A stretch of DNA of 64,000 nt, taken from NCBI GenBank assembly GCA_029834535.1, contig JAQMWT010000028.1, forward strand, positions 186,001-250,000, read 5' to 3'. The notes beneath the pieces are model-generated. The model was not told the DNA's origin, did no database searches, and saw only the letters and a program-made list of their open reading frames with translations. Positions 24,105-33,599 of this stretch are shown here, in pieces. Source of the stretch: Chrysophaeum taylorii. Lineage: Eukaryota > Sar > Pelagophyceae > Pelagomonadales > Pelagomonadaceae. Both the position numbers and the translations under genes were made by a program. Within the stretch, counting starts at the first letter, position 1. Each line of letters starts with the position of its first letter.

Positions 24105-24815
24105 CTACGCAGAATCTACCGTGGCGTTACACGCGCGGCATGGACACCCAGCCATGACCGTCTTAGAAGGAGATCCTAAGGCAGCGCGGCGATACGCAAG
24201 GAGCTTCGCATATTGAGGGCTGCGACGCGCGGCCTCGCCAGCAGTTTCCCACGGCTTGACGCGGTTAAGCTGGGCCCATTCTCGCACCTTCCATCGTAGG
24301 AGCATCCCATACCGCGACTCACCATGGTGCTGTTGCCGTGGTCGTCCGCCATTCTTCGGCAAGAGGCAGACGCCAAAAGACAAAGGTAAATGGTCAGCGT
24401 GACACGGATCACCCCATTCTGGATCCCAAAATCCGAGAGGGAGAGCGTCTTTGCGAATCGATTCAGGGTCGAGAGCGCGCATCAGAGGTTCTAAGGAGGG
24501 TGCCTCTTGATAGTGTTGTGGAGGTTGTCGTTGGCGGTCTTGTCGAGGCAACCACACGGCTATGTCGAAGTGCCCCCCGGGCGTTAATGAACCATGGATT
24601 TGAAGTCGACGCGGGAGCTTGGAAATAAACAAGTCACCTGTGAGCCTTGTTGAACGAGCGGAGAACATGGCGCACTGGGTCCTTTTCTTGGAGCGAGGCT
24701 TTCCGGCCGGTGGAGCACACGTAGGCCGTCCTGATTGATTGGATTCCTGCACGAAGCCTGTTGTTTCCGTGTCGAGTGCGTTGGGTGTACATGCCCGATA
24801 GGACCGTGGGGTCAC
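24105..24815 (-). CDS. MULE-internal open frame, possible transposase C-terminal exon or accessory protein
   Basis: Stop-free for about 236 codons, immediately downstream of and slightly overlapping the SWIM-containing frame. It begins without a good ATG; internal ATG codons exist. It is rich in Arg, Pro and Cys with no recognised domain, and ends in a CPCRACNA cluster. It may be a spliced continuation of the transposase or a chance frame. Confidence 0.35.
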   Translation of the reverse strand: MTPRSYRACTPNALDTETTGFVQESNQSGRPTCAPPAGKPRSKKRTQCAMFSARSTRLTGDLFISKLPRRLQIHGSLTPGGHFDIAVWLPRQDRQRQPPQHYQEAPSLEPLMRALDPESIRKDALPLGFWDPEWGDPCHADHLPLSFGVCLLPKNGGRPRQQHHGESRYGMLLRWKVREWAQLNRVKPWETAGEAARRSPQYAKLLAYRRAALGSPSKTVMAGCPCRACNATVDSA

Positions 24816-26089
24816 ACGAGCTCGCTGCTACAAACATTCTTGGACACTCCCATAAAAACACACATCATTGAAGTCGGCTTCAAATATCGCACCGAATCGT
24901 TCTCGAAAGGTAAGAAGTACCCCATACTCAGCTCGGCAAGGATTCCCTTGTCTTCGTCGTTCGCATCATACCGCTCCGTATCGTCCCCGTTGTCGTACGT
25001 GACGGCGAACTTGTTTCTGGCGTAGGTGACTGTTCCAGGAACGTAGTGTTTAGGCTGCGCAGCGGGATATGGCACATCCGAAGCCATCACCCGGACTGAT
25101 TTGACACTCCTTCCGCGCGCCGTAAGCATATTGAGGGTTGTGGTGAGCTCGGCGCGCGCACGGTCCCACGCTTCTTTGTCTGTCGGCCACCAGGGAGGAA
25201 ACGAGCTTGTAGACGACTCTTTCTGCTGCTTGTTTGGGGGCTCGGTCGACGCGGGAGGCTCGGTAGACGCGGGAGGCTCGGTATACGCGGGAGGCTCGGT
25301 CGACGCGGGAGGCTCGGTATACGCGGGAGACGCGGGAGGCTCGATAGGCTCGGTATACGCGGGAGACGCGGGAGGCTCGGTAGACGCTGGAGGCTCGGTA
25401 GGCTCGGGAGGCTCGGTTGCTTTGCGGCCTCCTTTCCTCCGCTTTTTACTGGCGACCCGGGCTGCAGTTCCTTCTGGGTCCAACCCGGCGAACGTCTTGG
25501 CCATTTCTTTTCGTGCTCGCTTCCGGTCCTTCTTTGACCCCGACCCCGTATTCTTCCGCAGCGAGGATTCTTGGCGTTGGTCGTTCTTTGGCCTGCCTGT
25601 CCGTCGGGGCCCGATCGCGGATGGCAGCCAAGGCTCAAACTCCTCACCAGCTTCTTTGCATTCGGCTTCAATTTCTCCTTGCGCCGATTCAATTTCCGTT
25701 GTGTTGAGAATCGGAAACACCCCCCCGACCCGATATTGATTTTCCCAACGCTGCGTCGTGGTCCAAAGTGGATAGAGATCCTCAGCATGCTCACCGCGAG
25801 CTATCTGAGCTCCAATCATGCAAACGCACGGCAAGCGAGAGAACGCGTAGTTGCCACAGCTACAGGAAAGTACGTCGAGTTGCTCCGAATCTTCAAAATT
25901 CACGTATCCCTTCTGCCCGATAACAACGACGGACGTAAGTTGCTGATTGTTGTCACCTTTGACATACACCAAGAACGTCCCCTTATTGGCCCCAGCGCCG
26001 CCGCCGTAAGGCTGAACTCTTGTTATCCGGGTCTTGCTTTTTGCAACCTTGACTTGGGCATCATTATTGTAGTTGGGCCTACGGTTCAC
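24812..26089 (-). pseudogene. MULE transposase C-terminal part with SWIM zinc finger
   Basis: About 425 codons. Near residues 80-95 the CSCGNYAFSRLPCVC cluster is a SWIM-type zinc finger (CxC then CxC instead of the usual CxH), standard in MULE transposases. A basic region with KKRRKGGRK follows, then a Glu-Pro-Pro-Ala-Ser/Tyr repeat. Near the C-terminus, PGTVTYARNKFAVTYDNGDD resembles a Tudor-like fold. The frame lacks an ATG at its 5' end, so it is an exon or a broken segment of the transposase whose DDE part lies upstream on the minus strand. Confidence 0.7.
25239..25420 (-). repeat. 15/18-bp tandem repeat coding Pro-rich (TEPPAS) units
   Basis: Plus-strand GGAGGCTCGGTxxACGCGG-type units repeat about ten times with small variations. 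Encodes TEPPAS/YTEPPAS repeats in the transposase linker between the basic region and the C-terminal domain. Confidence 0.85.
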
Positions 26090-26287
26090 GCTTAGATATC
26101 ACATAGAACAACCCGACAAGTGTGAACATAACAACGGGAGTTTGATCTGAAAAGACAAAGGCCCGTAGGCCCGTACGTATTTGAGATGGTTGAGACCCTT
26201 GAGATTATTGGCCGAAAACACGCTATTTTGATCGAAGACAAGACGAAACTAATGACGCAACAATTTGCATCCGAACACGAGGAACAC

Positions 26288-26731
26288 TCACGTGAGCCTC
26301 TCGCCGGTTTTTGCGCACCGGATGGCCGCTGCGCTCGTATCCGCGTAGGTCGTTGCCTGCTCAGCGAACAAGGTCTGGAGGGACTTGGGTCCGTTGCATA
26401 ACCTCGCGTTGATGTGCTTCTTGTTGAAAGCCTCCGCCGGGTTGTTCGTACTCGTGCCAAAGAGTGCCCTGGGCCCGTCTAACACTGTGACGGTGTCTGC
26501 TTCCTGATCGTTCAGATGCTTTCGCGCATATTCGCGCCGACTGGCAACCTGTAGTGCCAGAAAACTCAATGCCACGAGGAGATTATGACTCACCCAACGC
26601 TGGGCCTTGGGAGAAAGTTCGGCATGAAAAGCGTCGCTGGCCGCCTTCGTAGGCGCCTCAACAAAGCGACGAAAGATAGCGGCGTCCCCGGATTCCGCGA
26701 TCTTTGCGATGTTCTCGCTGCCGTGGTTCAC
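26288..26731 (-). pseudogene. MULE transposase, middle-C segment
   Basis: Contains RRFVEAPTKAASDAFHAEL, as in the post-catalytic helical part of MULE transposases, and GTSTNNPAEAFNKKH, matching the G-x-x-T-S-N-x-x-E-x-x-N motif that carries the last acidic residue region. Joined to the neighbouring pieces only if introns or frameshifts are assumed. Confidence 0.65.
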
Positions 26732-26840
26732 TGTGAATAGGACGTATTCACGAAGAGTAAACAGTTCATCAAAGACTTACTGCACGAGAAGGCGTCGGCC
26801 TCGGGCGTATGCTGCGCAGGAATCGGAATTAGACGAGGAA

Positions 26841-27398
26841 TCAAATGGTGCTAGCGAGGTCACTCACGGTGACGTGCGCTATGAGGCCTCCCTTTTGGAA
26901 GTCCTGTACTATGACGAATCCCTGACAGTTTCTGTGCGGGATGTTCTCGACGGTCAGTTTAATGACCTTGCCGATCGATTCCGCAGACTCGGTCATGTTC
27001 CACCGCGAAGTGGATATCATCACGAGGTGGTTGTTGGCATCACGGCCGGTCACAGAAATCATCACCTGGTTGTCGAGGCAGTGAGCGCCGTCAATAAACG
27101 CCTGCCGGCGCAGGAGGCCCGCATTCATCATGCGTATGGCGGGTTTCGACACGACGACATAACCTAAGAAGAACTTCCTATCAGCCAAGGCAGGTGACTG
27201 CAGCGTTTCAGGGATCTTGTAGTCGTTGAGGTCTAAGCTCTTGTACCGGCTCCTGTCGGAGCCATGCCTGAACTCTTGTTCCGACTTGTGCTCAGACTTG
27301 AGCCTCTTCATGAATACCTTCAGGAGATCTCCTTGTTTCGCGCCATACAACTTAACCGCATGACCGTGGGCTCGCAACGCGCGCTGGCAAGCGTGCAA
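26841..27398 (-). pseudogene. MULE transposase catalytic (DDE) segment
   Basis: AFIDGAHCLDNQVMISVTGRD corresponds to the first catalytic Asp region (iDg-h) of MULE transposases, and FVIVQDFQKGGLIAHV to the second Asp region (i-D-kgl). Between them NNHLVMISTSRWNMTESAES fits the E-x-x-E/S stretch of the family. A GTGAGTG at 26867-26861 (minus) could be a 5' splice site, but no in-frame acceptor was found. Confidence 0.7.
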
Positions 27399-27479
27399 CT
27401 CCGCCTAAGAGAATGACAAGTGTGACTTTGATGCACACACGTGAATGTAGATGTGGCGAAGTATACTAACACACTAAGC

Positions 27480-27700
27480 TACGATTTTCAAGTGTGGTCA
27501 CGAAACCAAAAGAGTTTGATCAGAAAGCTACAAGTTTAATCACAAAGTTTGATCACACGGACATAAGTTTGATCATAAAGTCACAAGTTTGGTCACCAAG
27601 TCAAAAGTTTGGTCATAAAGTCACACGTTTGGTCATACAGTCACAAGTTTTGTCACAAAGTTTGGTCAGAACATTACAAGTTTGATCACACACATGCACC
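27480..27700. repeat. Internal array of AAGTTTGRTCA motifs
   Basis: About ten direct copies of AAGTTTGGTCA/GATCA variants, often followed by CAAAGTCAC, lying between the DNA-binding and catalytic frames of the transposase. Its internal position suggests a nested non-autonomous relative or a regulatory cluster. Confidence 0.8.
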
Positions 27701-27880
27701 TCCTCGCAGGACAACAGCCACAAACAAGACCTGCGCAAGACACCGCTGATACCGCGTTCCTCTCCTCGTTTCCCAAGAGCGCTAGGATGGACTTGAGCTA
27801 GATGTTCTCGACGGATGAGAGTGTATGCTCACGGTTCGTCATCTCATTGAGCCTTTCCTTGATGACGTTGTTGTGGACAT

Positions 27881-28475
27881 CTACCAGACGCCTTTCCGAG
27901 TAGTGCCTCCTGACTTGCTCTCCATAGAGCCCTTCTTGATGATGGTCGTCACGGCCTCTAAGAAGTGCTCTGCGCGGTAGTTCGACTTGGGCTGGGTTTT
28001 CGTCGGTGTAAAAACTCCTGTGTGAGGTTCATCATGCGTGACGACGAAGTCTATAAGCCCATCACGACGAGCAGCGCGCTTAAAGAAGCCGCAGCCCTCT
28101 ACTTTACACTTGAACGACAACGCCGTCGCGGTATTGATCATGTTATGCACGCTGTTGCTTGCCCCCCGTGTCGACCATCTTCTGCTGCAACTCGGCCTCT
28201 TCCCGAACGCACATACTAAATTCGGATTTCGTCGGGTAGCGTGAAAGCAGCGAAACGTGGTGCTTGAACATTCTGAGCTGCGACAGCGTACACGGCGATC
28301 TGTCACAGTCGTTAACCTTCGTCAGGCCACGCTTGCCGTTCTTGGTGTCGTCGTCGCCCGACGTCAGCGTGATACCAGCACGGTCCCGCTCGACCTGAGC
28401 GAAGCCCTCGTCGATATCGACCTCCTCGTCATCCGTGTCGAAGTCGAAGGACGCTCCGGAGTCACGACGCGACAT
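27881..28475 (-). pseudogene. MULE transposase N-terminal part with MuDR-type zinc-binding domain
   Basis: Two overlapping frames. The 5' one (from ATG 28475) is acidic. The second holds FKCKVEGCGFFKRAAR followed by FVVTHDEPHTG, a CxxxxC...HxxxH zinc-binding domain like the MuDR/FLYWCH-type DNA-binding domain at the start of MULE transposases. The frames would join at a run of six C residues (28159-28164, plus strand), so a one-base slip there probably inactivated the gene. Confidence 0.6.
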
Positions 28476-28544
28476 GCAGAACCTCCAAATGCTTGATCAC
28501 AGCGGGCCTTGTTTTGTCAGCGAGCCCTATCCTTGCTTTCCTCA

Positions 28545-28667
28545 AGCATAAGTTTAGTCAGCCAAGAATCAGTGGCAAGATACGGATTGACTAAACTTAA
28601 GTGACCAAACTTGTTGGGGATTTACGGTGACCAAACATACATGGTGGTTGGAAACTTGACTTTTCCC
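28545..28667. repeat. Right subterminal array (inverted motif copies)
   Basis: Copies of TGACCAAACTT and variants, in the orientation opposite to most of the left array, ending in the right TIR-like sequence CAAACTTGAC-like/TTTTCCC. Supports 28667 as the element end. Confidence 0.75.

Positions 28668-28761
<94 letters not shown>
28668..28761. repeat. TTA trinucleotide microsatellite
   Basis: About 31 consecutive TTA/ATT units, immediately after the MULE right end. May pre-date the insertion (target site) or have expanded from the target duplication. Confidence 0.95.
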
Positions 28762-28762
<1 letters not shown>

Positions 28763-29313
28763 GGGAGTGCTGATATGAAAACATCTGTGTCGCAGCATAG
28801 AAGCCACCAGACGCGCAATTGCGGCACATCCTTCGATACTCTGACGGAGCACATCAGTAGGCGTCGGGTCCCCACGGAGGAGGATTGGTTGTGTGGAGAT
28901 ACGTCATGGACCAGAAACGCGGGCGGGGAGCATTGAACTACTTCGCGTATTCAAAACATTACCACGCGAAGGCTGCGCCGAAGCGAGCTTATGCTGCTTG
29001 CCAAACACATGAATAGTACTTGTGCGGGCGTGGCTCCTCCGCCACAAACCTCTGTTTCTACGGAAGCAGGGCGCAGCGTGCGGCATTGCAACAACCTAGT
29101 TTCTCTCAGCAAGTCCTCCCTCCCTCCCTCCCTCCCTCCGCCTATATGTGTGAGCGCGTTAGAGCGAAGAGGCCAATCGCAATACTATTGATGGGTGAGC
29201 GTTGGCTGCAAGCGCTATCACGCTATCAACGTCCGTCCGCAACAATAAGCTGCCCCCCCTCCAAGACTCGAAGTACCGCTGAAGACGACTACCACCCGAC
29301 TTCATCAGGCCCG
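28762..29313. other. Intergenic, no gene seen
   Basis: Contains a CCCT microsatellite near 29127 and short frames without family resemblance. Confidence 0.5.
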
Positions 29314-30159
29314 TTACCATTTCCGCTTCGTCGGCGATCCATTACGGCCCTTTGAACGCAACGGCGTCCTTAGATGTTGATGCTTCCTGCCGGCGAGCAC
29401 CGGCTCAGCCTGGCAAAGGCGATGCAGCGTATAGCAATCTCGCACTGGAACGTCGAGGTCGCACTCGTTACGGGGCTTGCGAGTAGGGGAAGACTTTCTC
29501 CTCCTCATCCTACATGATTTGCGGAGTCCGCGAGCAGCCAGGTCTCGCGCTTGTTCGATGAGCGCGGCGACAGCCGACTCGATCGGAACGTCTTGGCAAT
29601 GATATGTTTCCTTAGTTTCTCGAGCAGCCGCGTTAGTCCTGATCCGCGTTGGCGTTAGAACGACGTCCGAGCCAAGCAGAAGGTATTGTCCTGTTTGCGT
29701 CCCTATGTCCGCGCCGGTATCACGGGCTGATCGTTCGCTCGCGAACGCTCCTTCTCGTTGCGACGTCACCGGGGTCATCCAGTTGCCGAGCGCGAGCTGC
29801 GACGCGTCGAGGTCCAGAGCGGTTTCGAGGTCATCGTCACGTTCGCGCGCCGATTCGAGGTCATCGCGATGTTCGCGCGCCGACCAACAACGAGTCCTCG
29901 CTCCTCTTCGTGTACCTCTTGATGGCGCCGTGGTGGTTTTCACAGGATGAAGAAGCTCGGGCGTCGAGTTGGTCTTTTTCAGGCGAGTGCTGCTCTTGGA
30001 TTGCATTATCTTGGCCCGGCGCTTCTCGCGCCAGTCTTTGAGTCGGTCCTTCTCGCGCGCGAGGTCTCGAGCTCCCTTGTGCTGGCGCCGCACTTCGCTG
30101 AGCTCGAGGTCATCCTCCAGCCGCCGAATGACGGCATCCATCCGCTTGGCGTTGAGCAT
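29314..30159 (-). CDS. Basic coiled-coil protein, unknown
   Basis: A 281-residue protein starting at a good ATG. Residues 1-55 form a charged coiled coil (RRLEDDLELSEVRRQHKGARD). A low-complexity acidic/basic repeat follows (DDLESARERDDDLETALD), then a serine-, arginine- and lysine-rich tail with RRRKSS and a C-terminal KRKW. No catalytic motif and no membrane segment. It shares a 44-bp divergent spacer with the DnaJ gene. Function not assignable; DNA, RNA or cytoskeleton binding is possible from charge alone. Confidence 0.6.
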   Translation of the reverse strand: MLNAKRMDAVIRRLEDDLELSEVRRQHKGARDLAREKDRLKDWREKRRAKIMQSKSSTRLKKTNSTPELLHPVKTTTAPSRGTRRGARTRCWSAREHRDDLESARERDDDLETALDLDASQLALGNWMTPVTSQREGAFASERSARDTGADIGTQTGQYLLLGSDVVLTPTRIRTNAAARETKETYHCQDVPIESAVAALIEQARDLAARGLRKSCRMRRRKSSPTRKPRNECDLDVPVRDCYTLHRLCQAEPVLAGRKHQHLRTPLRSKGRNGSPTKRKW

Positions 30160-30203
30160 GGTGGTTAACGACGACGCGCAACGGCCATGTGACTGACGTC
30201 AGT
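30160..30203. promoter_or_regulatory. 44-bp divergent spacer
   Basis: Separates the ATG codons of the coiled-coil gene (minus) and the DnaJ gene (plus). Contains a TGACGTCA palindrome at about 30193-30200, the core of a CRE/bZIP-type site, which could regulate both genes. Confidence 0.4.
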
Positions 30204-31451
30204 ATGACGTCGGCGTACATGGATGGCACGGCCGGGGAGGTTTGGGTGTCGGCGCTCGCCTTGTCCGAGGAGGGGCGTATCCACCAAGCTGTGTTCGAGT
30301 TCGAGAGTGTCGCCACCGACCTCGAGCGACAGCTCGCCGCGGCGAGCCGCGCGGCCTCGACGCAGCGCGTGCAGGCGCTGTTGGTGGAGCTTCTGGGCAA
30401 GCTTCACCAGGAGATCGAGGCCCACCTCGCGTTTTTGCGCGGTAATCTATTCGCTGCGCTCGAGATACCGCCGACAGCAACGACGGCCGAGGTCAAAAAG
30501 GCGTATCGGGCGCTCGCCTTGCGGTACCATCCGGACAAGTCGGGCGTCTCTCCCAAGCTGTTTACCATCGTGCAGCAAGCCTACGAAACGTTGAGCGACC
30601 CGGCGAGGCGCCGCCGCTATGCGCCCGACAAGTCGGCCCAGGAATGGGCGTCCTACAGGCAGCGCCACGCGCACCAACTCCGCGCGCACCTCAAGAAAAC
30701 CGACCTCGAGAACAAAACTCCTAGCGAGGCGTCGAAGCCACCGACCGACGAACCAAACGCGAAGAAACAAAGCGAGTATCCCGCAGATGAAGCGACGACA
30801 CCAACGACGGAACTGTCCGGCGACGCGATTCGCAGCATGAAGATTCCCGAACTCAAGGCGCGATTGAGTCGCCTCGGGGTTTCGCTGCGCGGTCGTCTCA
30901 AGCGCTCTGACCTCGAGGCAGAGCTCGGACGTTTCGCGAGCGACGCGGTCGATCCATCACGCCTCGCCGACGAGCTACGCGCGTTGCGGCACGCGGAAAG
31001 GTGTCGCCGCGCGCTCGCTCTACCCGTGGACCAACTGCGCGCTTTGTTGCGATTTGCGGGACAGCCGCCGCCGTCTTTTTTTGGTCGCGCGGCGCTCGCG
31101 ACCGCCGTCGCCCACGCCTTCTCGCCCGACCCCGCGTGCGAAGAAGGAGGAAGACATGAAAAAGAAGAAGAAGAACCCGCGGGTGCGCCGCGCAGCAGTT
31201 TCGTAGACCAGCTCAGATCGCAAACCGGCACGACGCCAGCTCGCGCCGTGCCGGCGACTGACCCGAGCACCGTACGAAGCGAGGCGGACTTTTGGATGTC
31301 CGGCTCAAAACACGCATCGGCGAACCCGCTCTTCGCTGCTGGGGAGGGGAGTTTCGGCCCACACCATTTTTTTGTAGGGGAGCACCCCGTTCCGAGCCCG
31401 ACCACGCCGGTGCCCGTAGCGGCCGGGGGCTGGTTCTGGGGGTCGAGCTAG
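30204..31451 (+). CDS. J-domain (DnaJ/HSP40) protein with SAP-like motif
   Basis: A 415-residue co-chaperone-like protein. The J domain is internal (about residues 86-150): NLFAALEIPPTATTAEVKKAYRAL-like helix II, then YHPDKSG with the HPD tripeptide that stimulates HSP70, then AYETLSDPARRRRY. Before it lies a helical region (FESVATDLERQL to AHLAFLR). After it lie a lysine/proline linker and IRSMKIPELKARLSRLGVSL with KRSDLEAEL, which resembles a SAP nucleic-acid-binding motif. The C-terminal third is low complexity with Glu and Pro runs. No zinc-finger or C-terminal DnaJ domain, so it is a type III J-protein. The ATG at 30204 is the first ATG in frame. Confidence 0.85.
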   Translation: MTSAYMDGTAGEVWVSALALSEEGRIHQAVFEFESVATDLERQLAAASRAASTQRVQALLVELLGKLHQEIEAHLAFLRGNLFAALEIPPTATTAEVKKAYRALALRYHPDKSGVSPKLFTIVQQAYETLSDPARRRRYAPDKSAQEWASYRQRHAHQLRAHLKKTDLENKTPSEASKPPTDEPNAKKQSEYPADEATTPTTELSGDAIRSMKIPELKARLSRLGVSLRGRLKRSDLEAELGRFASDAVDPSRLADELRALRHAERCRRALALPVDQLRALLRFAGQPPPSFFGRAALATAVAHAFSPDPACEEGGRHEKEEEEPAGAPRSSFVDQLRSQTGTTPARAVPATDPSTVRSEADFWMSGSKHASANPLFAAGEGSFGPHHFFVGEHPVPSPTTPVPVAAGGWFWGSS

Positions 31452-31482
31452 CGGGTCATGATGCTACGGGAAAAGAACTAAA

Positions 31483-32295
31483 TTATTCGCAGGCGGGGCT
31501 CAGAGGACCGAGGAAGGATGCGCGTATCTCTTGGAGCTTGTCCGGCGAGATGGCAGCCGTGGTGAGGAGTTTGTCCTCGAGCCAGGATGTGTATGCTGGC
31601 ACGGCGTCGTCGTCAAGAGGCCGCCGCGTTGTGTTATCATCGTCTTCGTCGTCGTAGCCTGCCAGGAAGCGGTTTGCGACTTGGCCCATGAGGACCATGT
31701 TAGCGGGCACGCCAACGAGGAGAGACCACGTTACCCAGTACATGCCGTAGTTGTTCCTTGGCACAATGAGGCCTGCCGTCGTGTAGTTCGACATGGAAAA
31801 AAGGAGGGCGTCGACGAATTCTTGCGCGTTCTCGTAGGCGAAGCCCAGATATACACCGCCGACGAGGCAGCACGCGTAGAAAAGGAACGCGACGCCTAAT
31901 TTATCGTCCTCCAGACGTTGCTGGGCGAGCTGCAAAAAGAGCGTCAGCGCAGAGACGACCACCGAGGACCCAACGAGAACGTAGCCACAAGTAAACCACT
32001 TGGTAAACGTGTCGCGGATGTGGAGGTCGCCGTAGCCCACGCCGAGGCCAACGTTCACTGCGTAGAAGAACGCGTAGCGCCACGTGAACTCCTTATTTGT
32101 GAGGCGATAGAAAAGCGACCCAAAGAAAAAGTACGTCCCACAGATTAAGGTCATGTCCAGAATCTGCCGGAACGCCTTTCTCTGCCGATTTCGCAAAGAG
32201 AAGAGACTGGAAATCGACGGGCCCAATCTGCTTCTTTCGTCCTCATCCTCGAGCGTCGAGACGACCTTGTCCTGCTTCGTCAGGAGTGATGTCGC
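31483..32295 (-). CDS. Two-pore-domain-like potassium channel with altered second filter, 5' incomplete
   Basis: Four membrane helices and two pore loops, as in K2P/TPK channels. The first pore is FYAVNVGLGVGYGDL, with a classic GYGD selectivity filter. The second is FSMSNYTTAGLIVP, where G-Y/F-G is replaced by TAGL, so the pore may have changed selectivity or the subunit may act only in heteromers. An acidic/basic cytoplasmic tail follows, without clear EF-hands. There is no ATG near the 5' end; CTCAG at 32300-32296 (minus) looks like a 3' splice site, so the first exon is unassigned upstream. It is convergent with the DnaJ gene, 31 bp between stops. Confidence 0.8.
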   Translation of the reverse strand, partial: ATSLLTKQDKVVSTLEDEDERSRLGPSISSLFSLRNRQRKAFRQILDMTLICGTYFFFGSLFYRLTNKEFTWRYAFFYAVNVGLGVGYGDLHIRDTFTKWFTCGYVLVGSSVVVSALTLFLQLAQQRLEDDKLGVAFLFYACCLVGGVYLGFAYENAQEFVDALLFSMSNYTTAGLIVPRNNYGMYWVTWSLLVGVPANMVLMGQVANRFLAGYDDEDDDNTTRRPLDDDAVPAYTSWLEDKLLTTAAISPDKLQEIRASFLGPLSPACE

Positions 32296-33599
32296 CTGAG
32301 ATCGACGTCACGGGGTCGTTATCGATCTCACGTCTTCGGTCGATTCCTCTTCGGCCCGCCGCCACATCCTCCTCGAAAGAGGGTTTACGGCTTGTGGCAA
32401 AAAAAAAGAAAATGCCGTGGTCAGGTCGCTCTGATGAAGATGCTTGCTGTACCGACAGGAGGAACATCGCATTAATTTTATTACGTTCCCAATCGAGGCT
32501 ACTCGTGATGAAGCTCACACCGAAGCGACTCTTCAATGTCTAATGTTAAACGCGCGGGGTTGGTTGCGCCGAGAATAGTTTCTGAAACGAAAAAAAATGA
32601 CGAGCAAGCCGCCGAGGTCCGATACAGGAGCAGCATCTAACTCAAATGCGCTCACCGGTGCCGCCTATCTCGCCTCGTAGTGCACTCCCGTATTCTGCAA
32701 GCAAGATGGAGGATTATGCAACGTAGCTACACCCCTCGAAGAAAGACTGCAAAAACCTCGACGTCGCACGAGGTGCGTGTTATATTGTGTCGACGTGGCT
32801 CGACATTGTGGGAATGACAGCGTGCCGTTGTCGCCTGGATAATGGCGAGCAAATTTGATGGTCGCTTTTGCGGGGCACATGTTTTGCGAGTCTAGATGGG
32901 TAGTCGACTTCAGTCGTACGGGTCTAGGAAGGTGTACGGCGGTTCTGAGACGTCAAAGTCCGATATGTCCTTAAACTCGGAGCGAATAAACTCGGTGAAC
33001 TGTTCGAGCTCACCGCTCACACGCGAACGCATGGTGGTCTCGTCTCTTCCCGGCGTCGTAAACTCCTCCCACTCGGACAGGGTGAACGTGACGACGCGCG
33101 AGAGTACGCCGATCGACCTCGAGAACATCCACTGGTCGGCTTTCTCGCTCACATTCCGCAGCTGTGCGGCCGTGTAACCTTCGCTCCGAGAGAGGACTGG
33201 GATGTGCGGCCGCGGCCTGCGTGTGTGGGTGTCAAGAGTCGTCAAAATATATAGTTAGTTAGAATCAGCGCACTTGGGTGTCGGAACCTGCGCGCCTCGC
33301 AAGTCGATCGAGATCGACTTTCCCGTGAGGTACAATTGTATTCTTTCCATCTTGAATACGCCTCCAGCCCCACCGCCGGCACCGACCTTCTGAGATCGAT
33401 GCACCATACTCTCCAACGCAAATAGGATATATATCTGTTCGGTGGGATTTCGGTATCCGTGCATGAGGTTGCATAATGCGAAGAGATGACGAGCAAGGAC
33501 GAGGACAGGTCTCGAACGGCTGCGTTTGAGTTCGTCGAAGGTGTCCTAATGACGAATTTTCTCCGGCGCTCTTGGTTCATTGATTCGCACGGCACAAGG
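32296..33599. other. Mostly gene-poor; one possible minus-strand fragment at 32910-33245
   Basis: The missing first exon of the potassium channel should be here but is not recognised. The minus-strand frame at 32910-33245 reads a plausible amphipathic, acidic protein segment (SEWEEFTTPGRDETTMRSRV) without an ATG; a second open stretch lies at 33255-33464. They could be exons of one unrecognised gene. Confidence 0.35.

Larger units (their letters stand above)
23764..28667 (-). mobile_element. Decayed Mutator-like (MULE) DNA transposon, about 4.9 kb
   Basis: Candidate whole element. The left end reads GGGGTCGGTCAAGTTTGG and the reverse complement of the right end reads GGGAAAAGTCAAGTTTCC (12 of 18 positions match). 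TTATTATTA abuts both ends (23755-23763 and from 28668), consistent with the 9-bp target duplication of MULEs, although the right flank is a TTA microsatellite, which weakens this. Minus-strand coding pieces run in the order zinc-binding DNA-binding domain, DDE transposase, SWIM finger, an order typical of MuDR transposases. Arrays of an AAGTTTGGTCA-like motif lie near both ends and once internally. Frameshifts and stops separate the pieces, so this copy is probably inactive unless introns explain them. Confidence 0.75.

Noticed and set aside
28597-28875. Frames coding poly-Ile or poly-Asn
   Set aside because: Produced by the TTA microsatellite.
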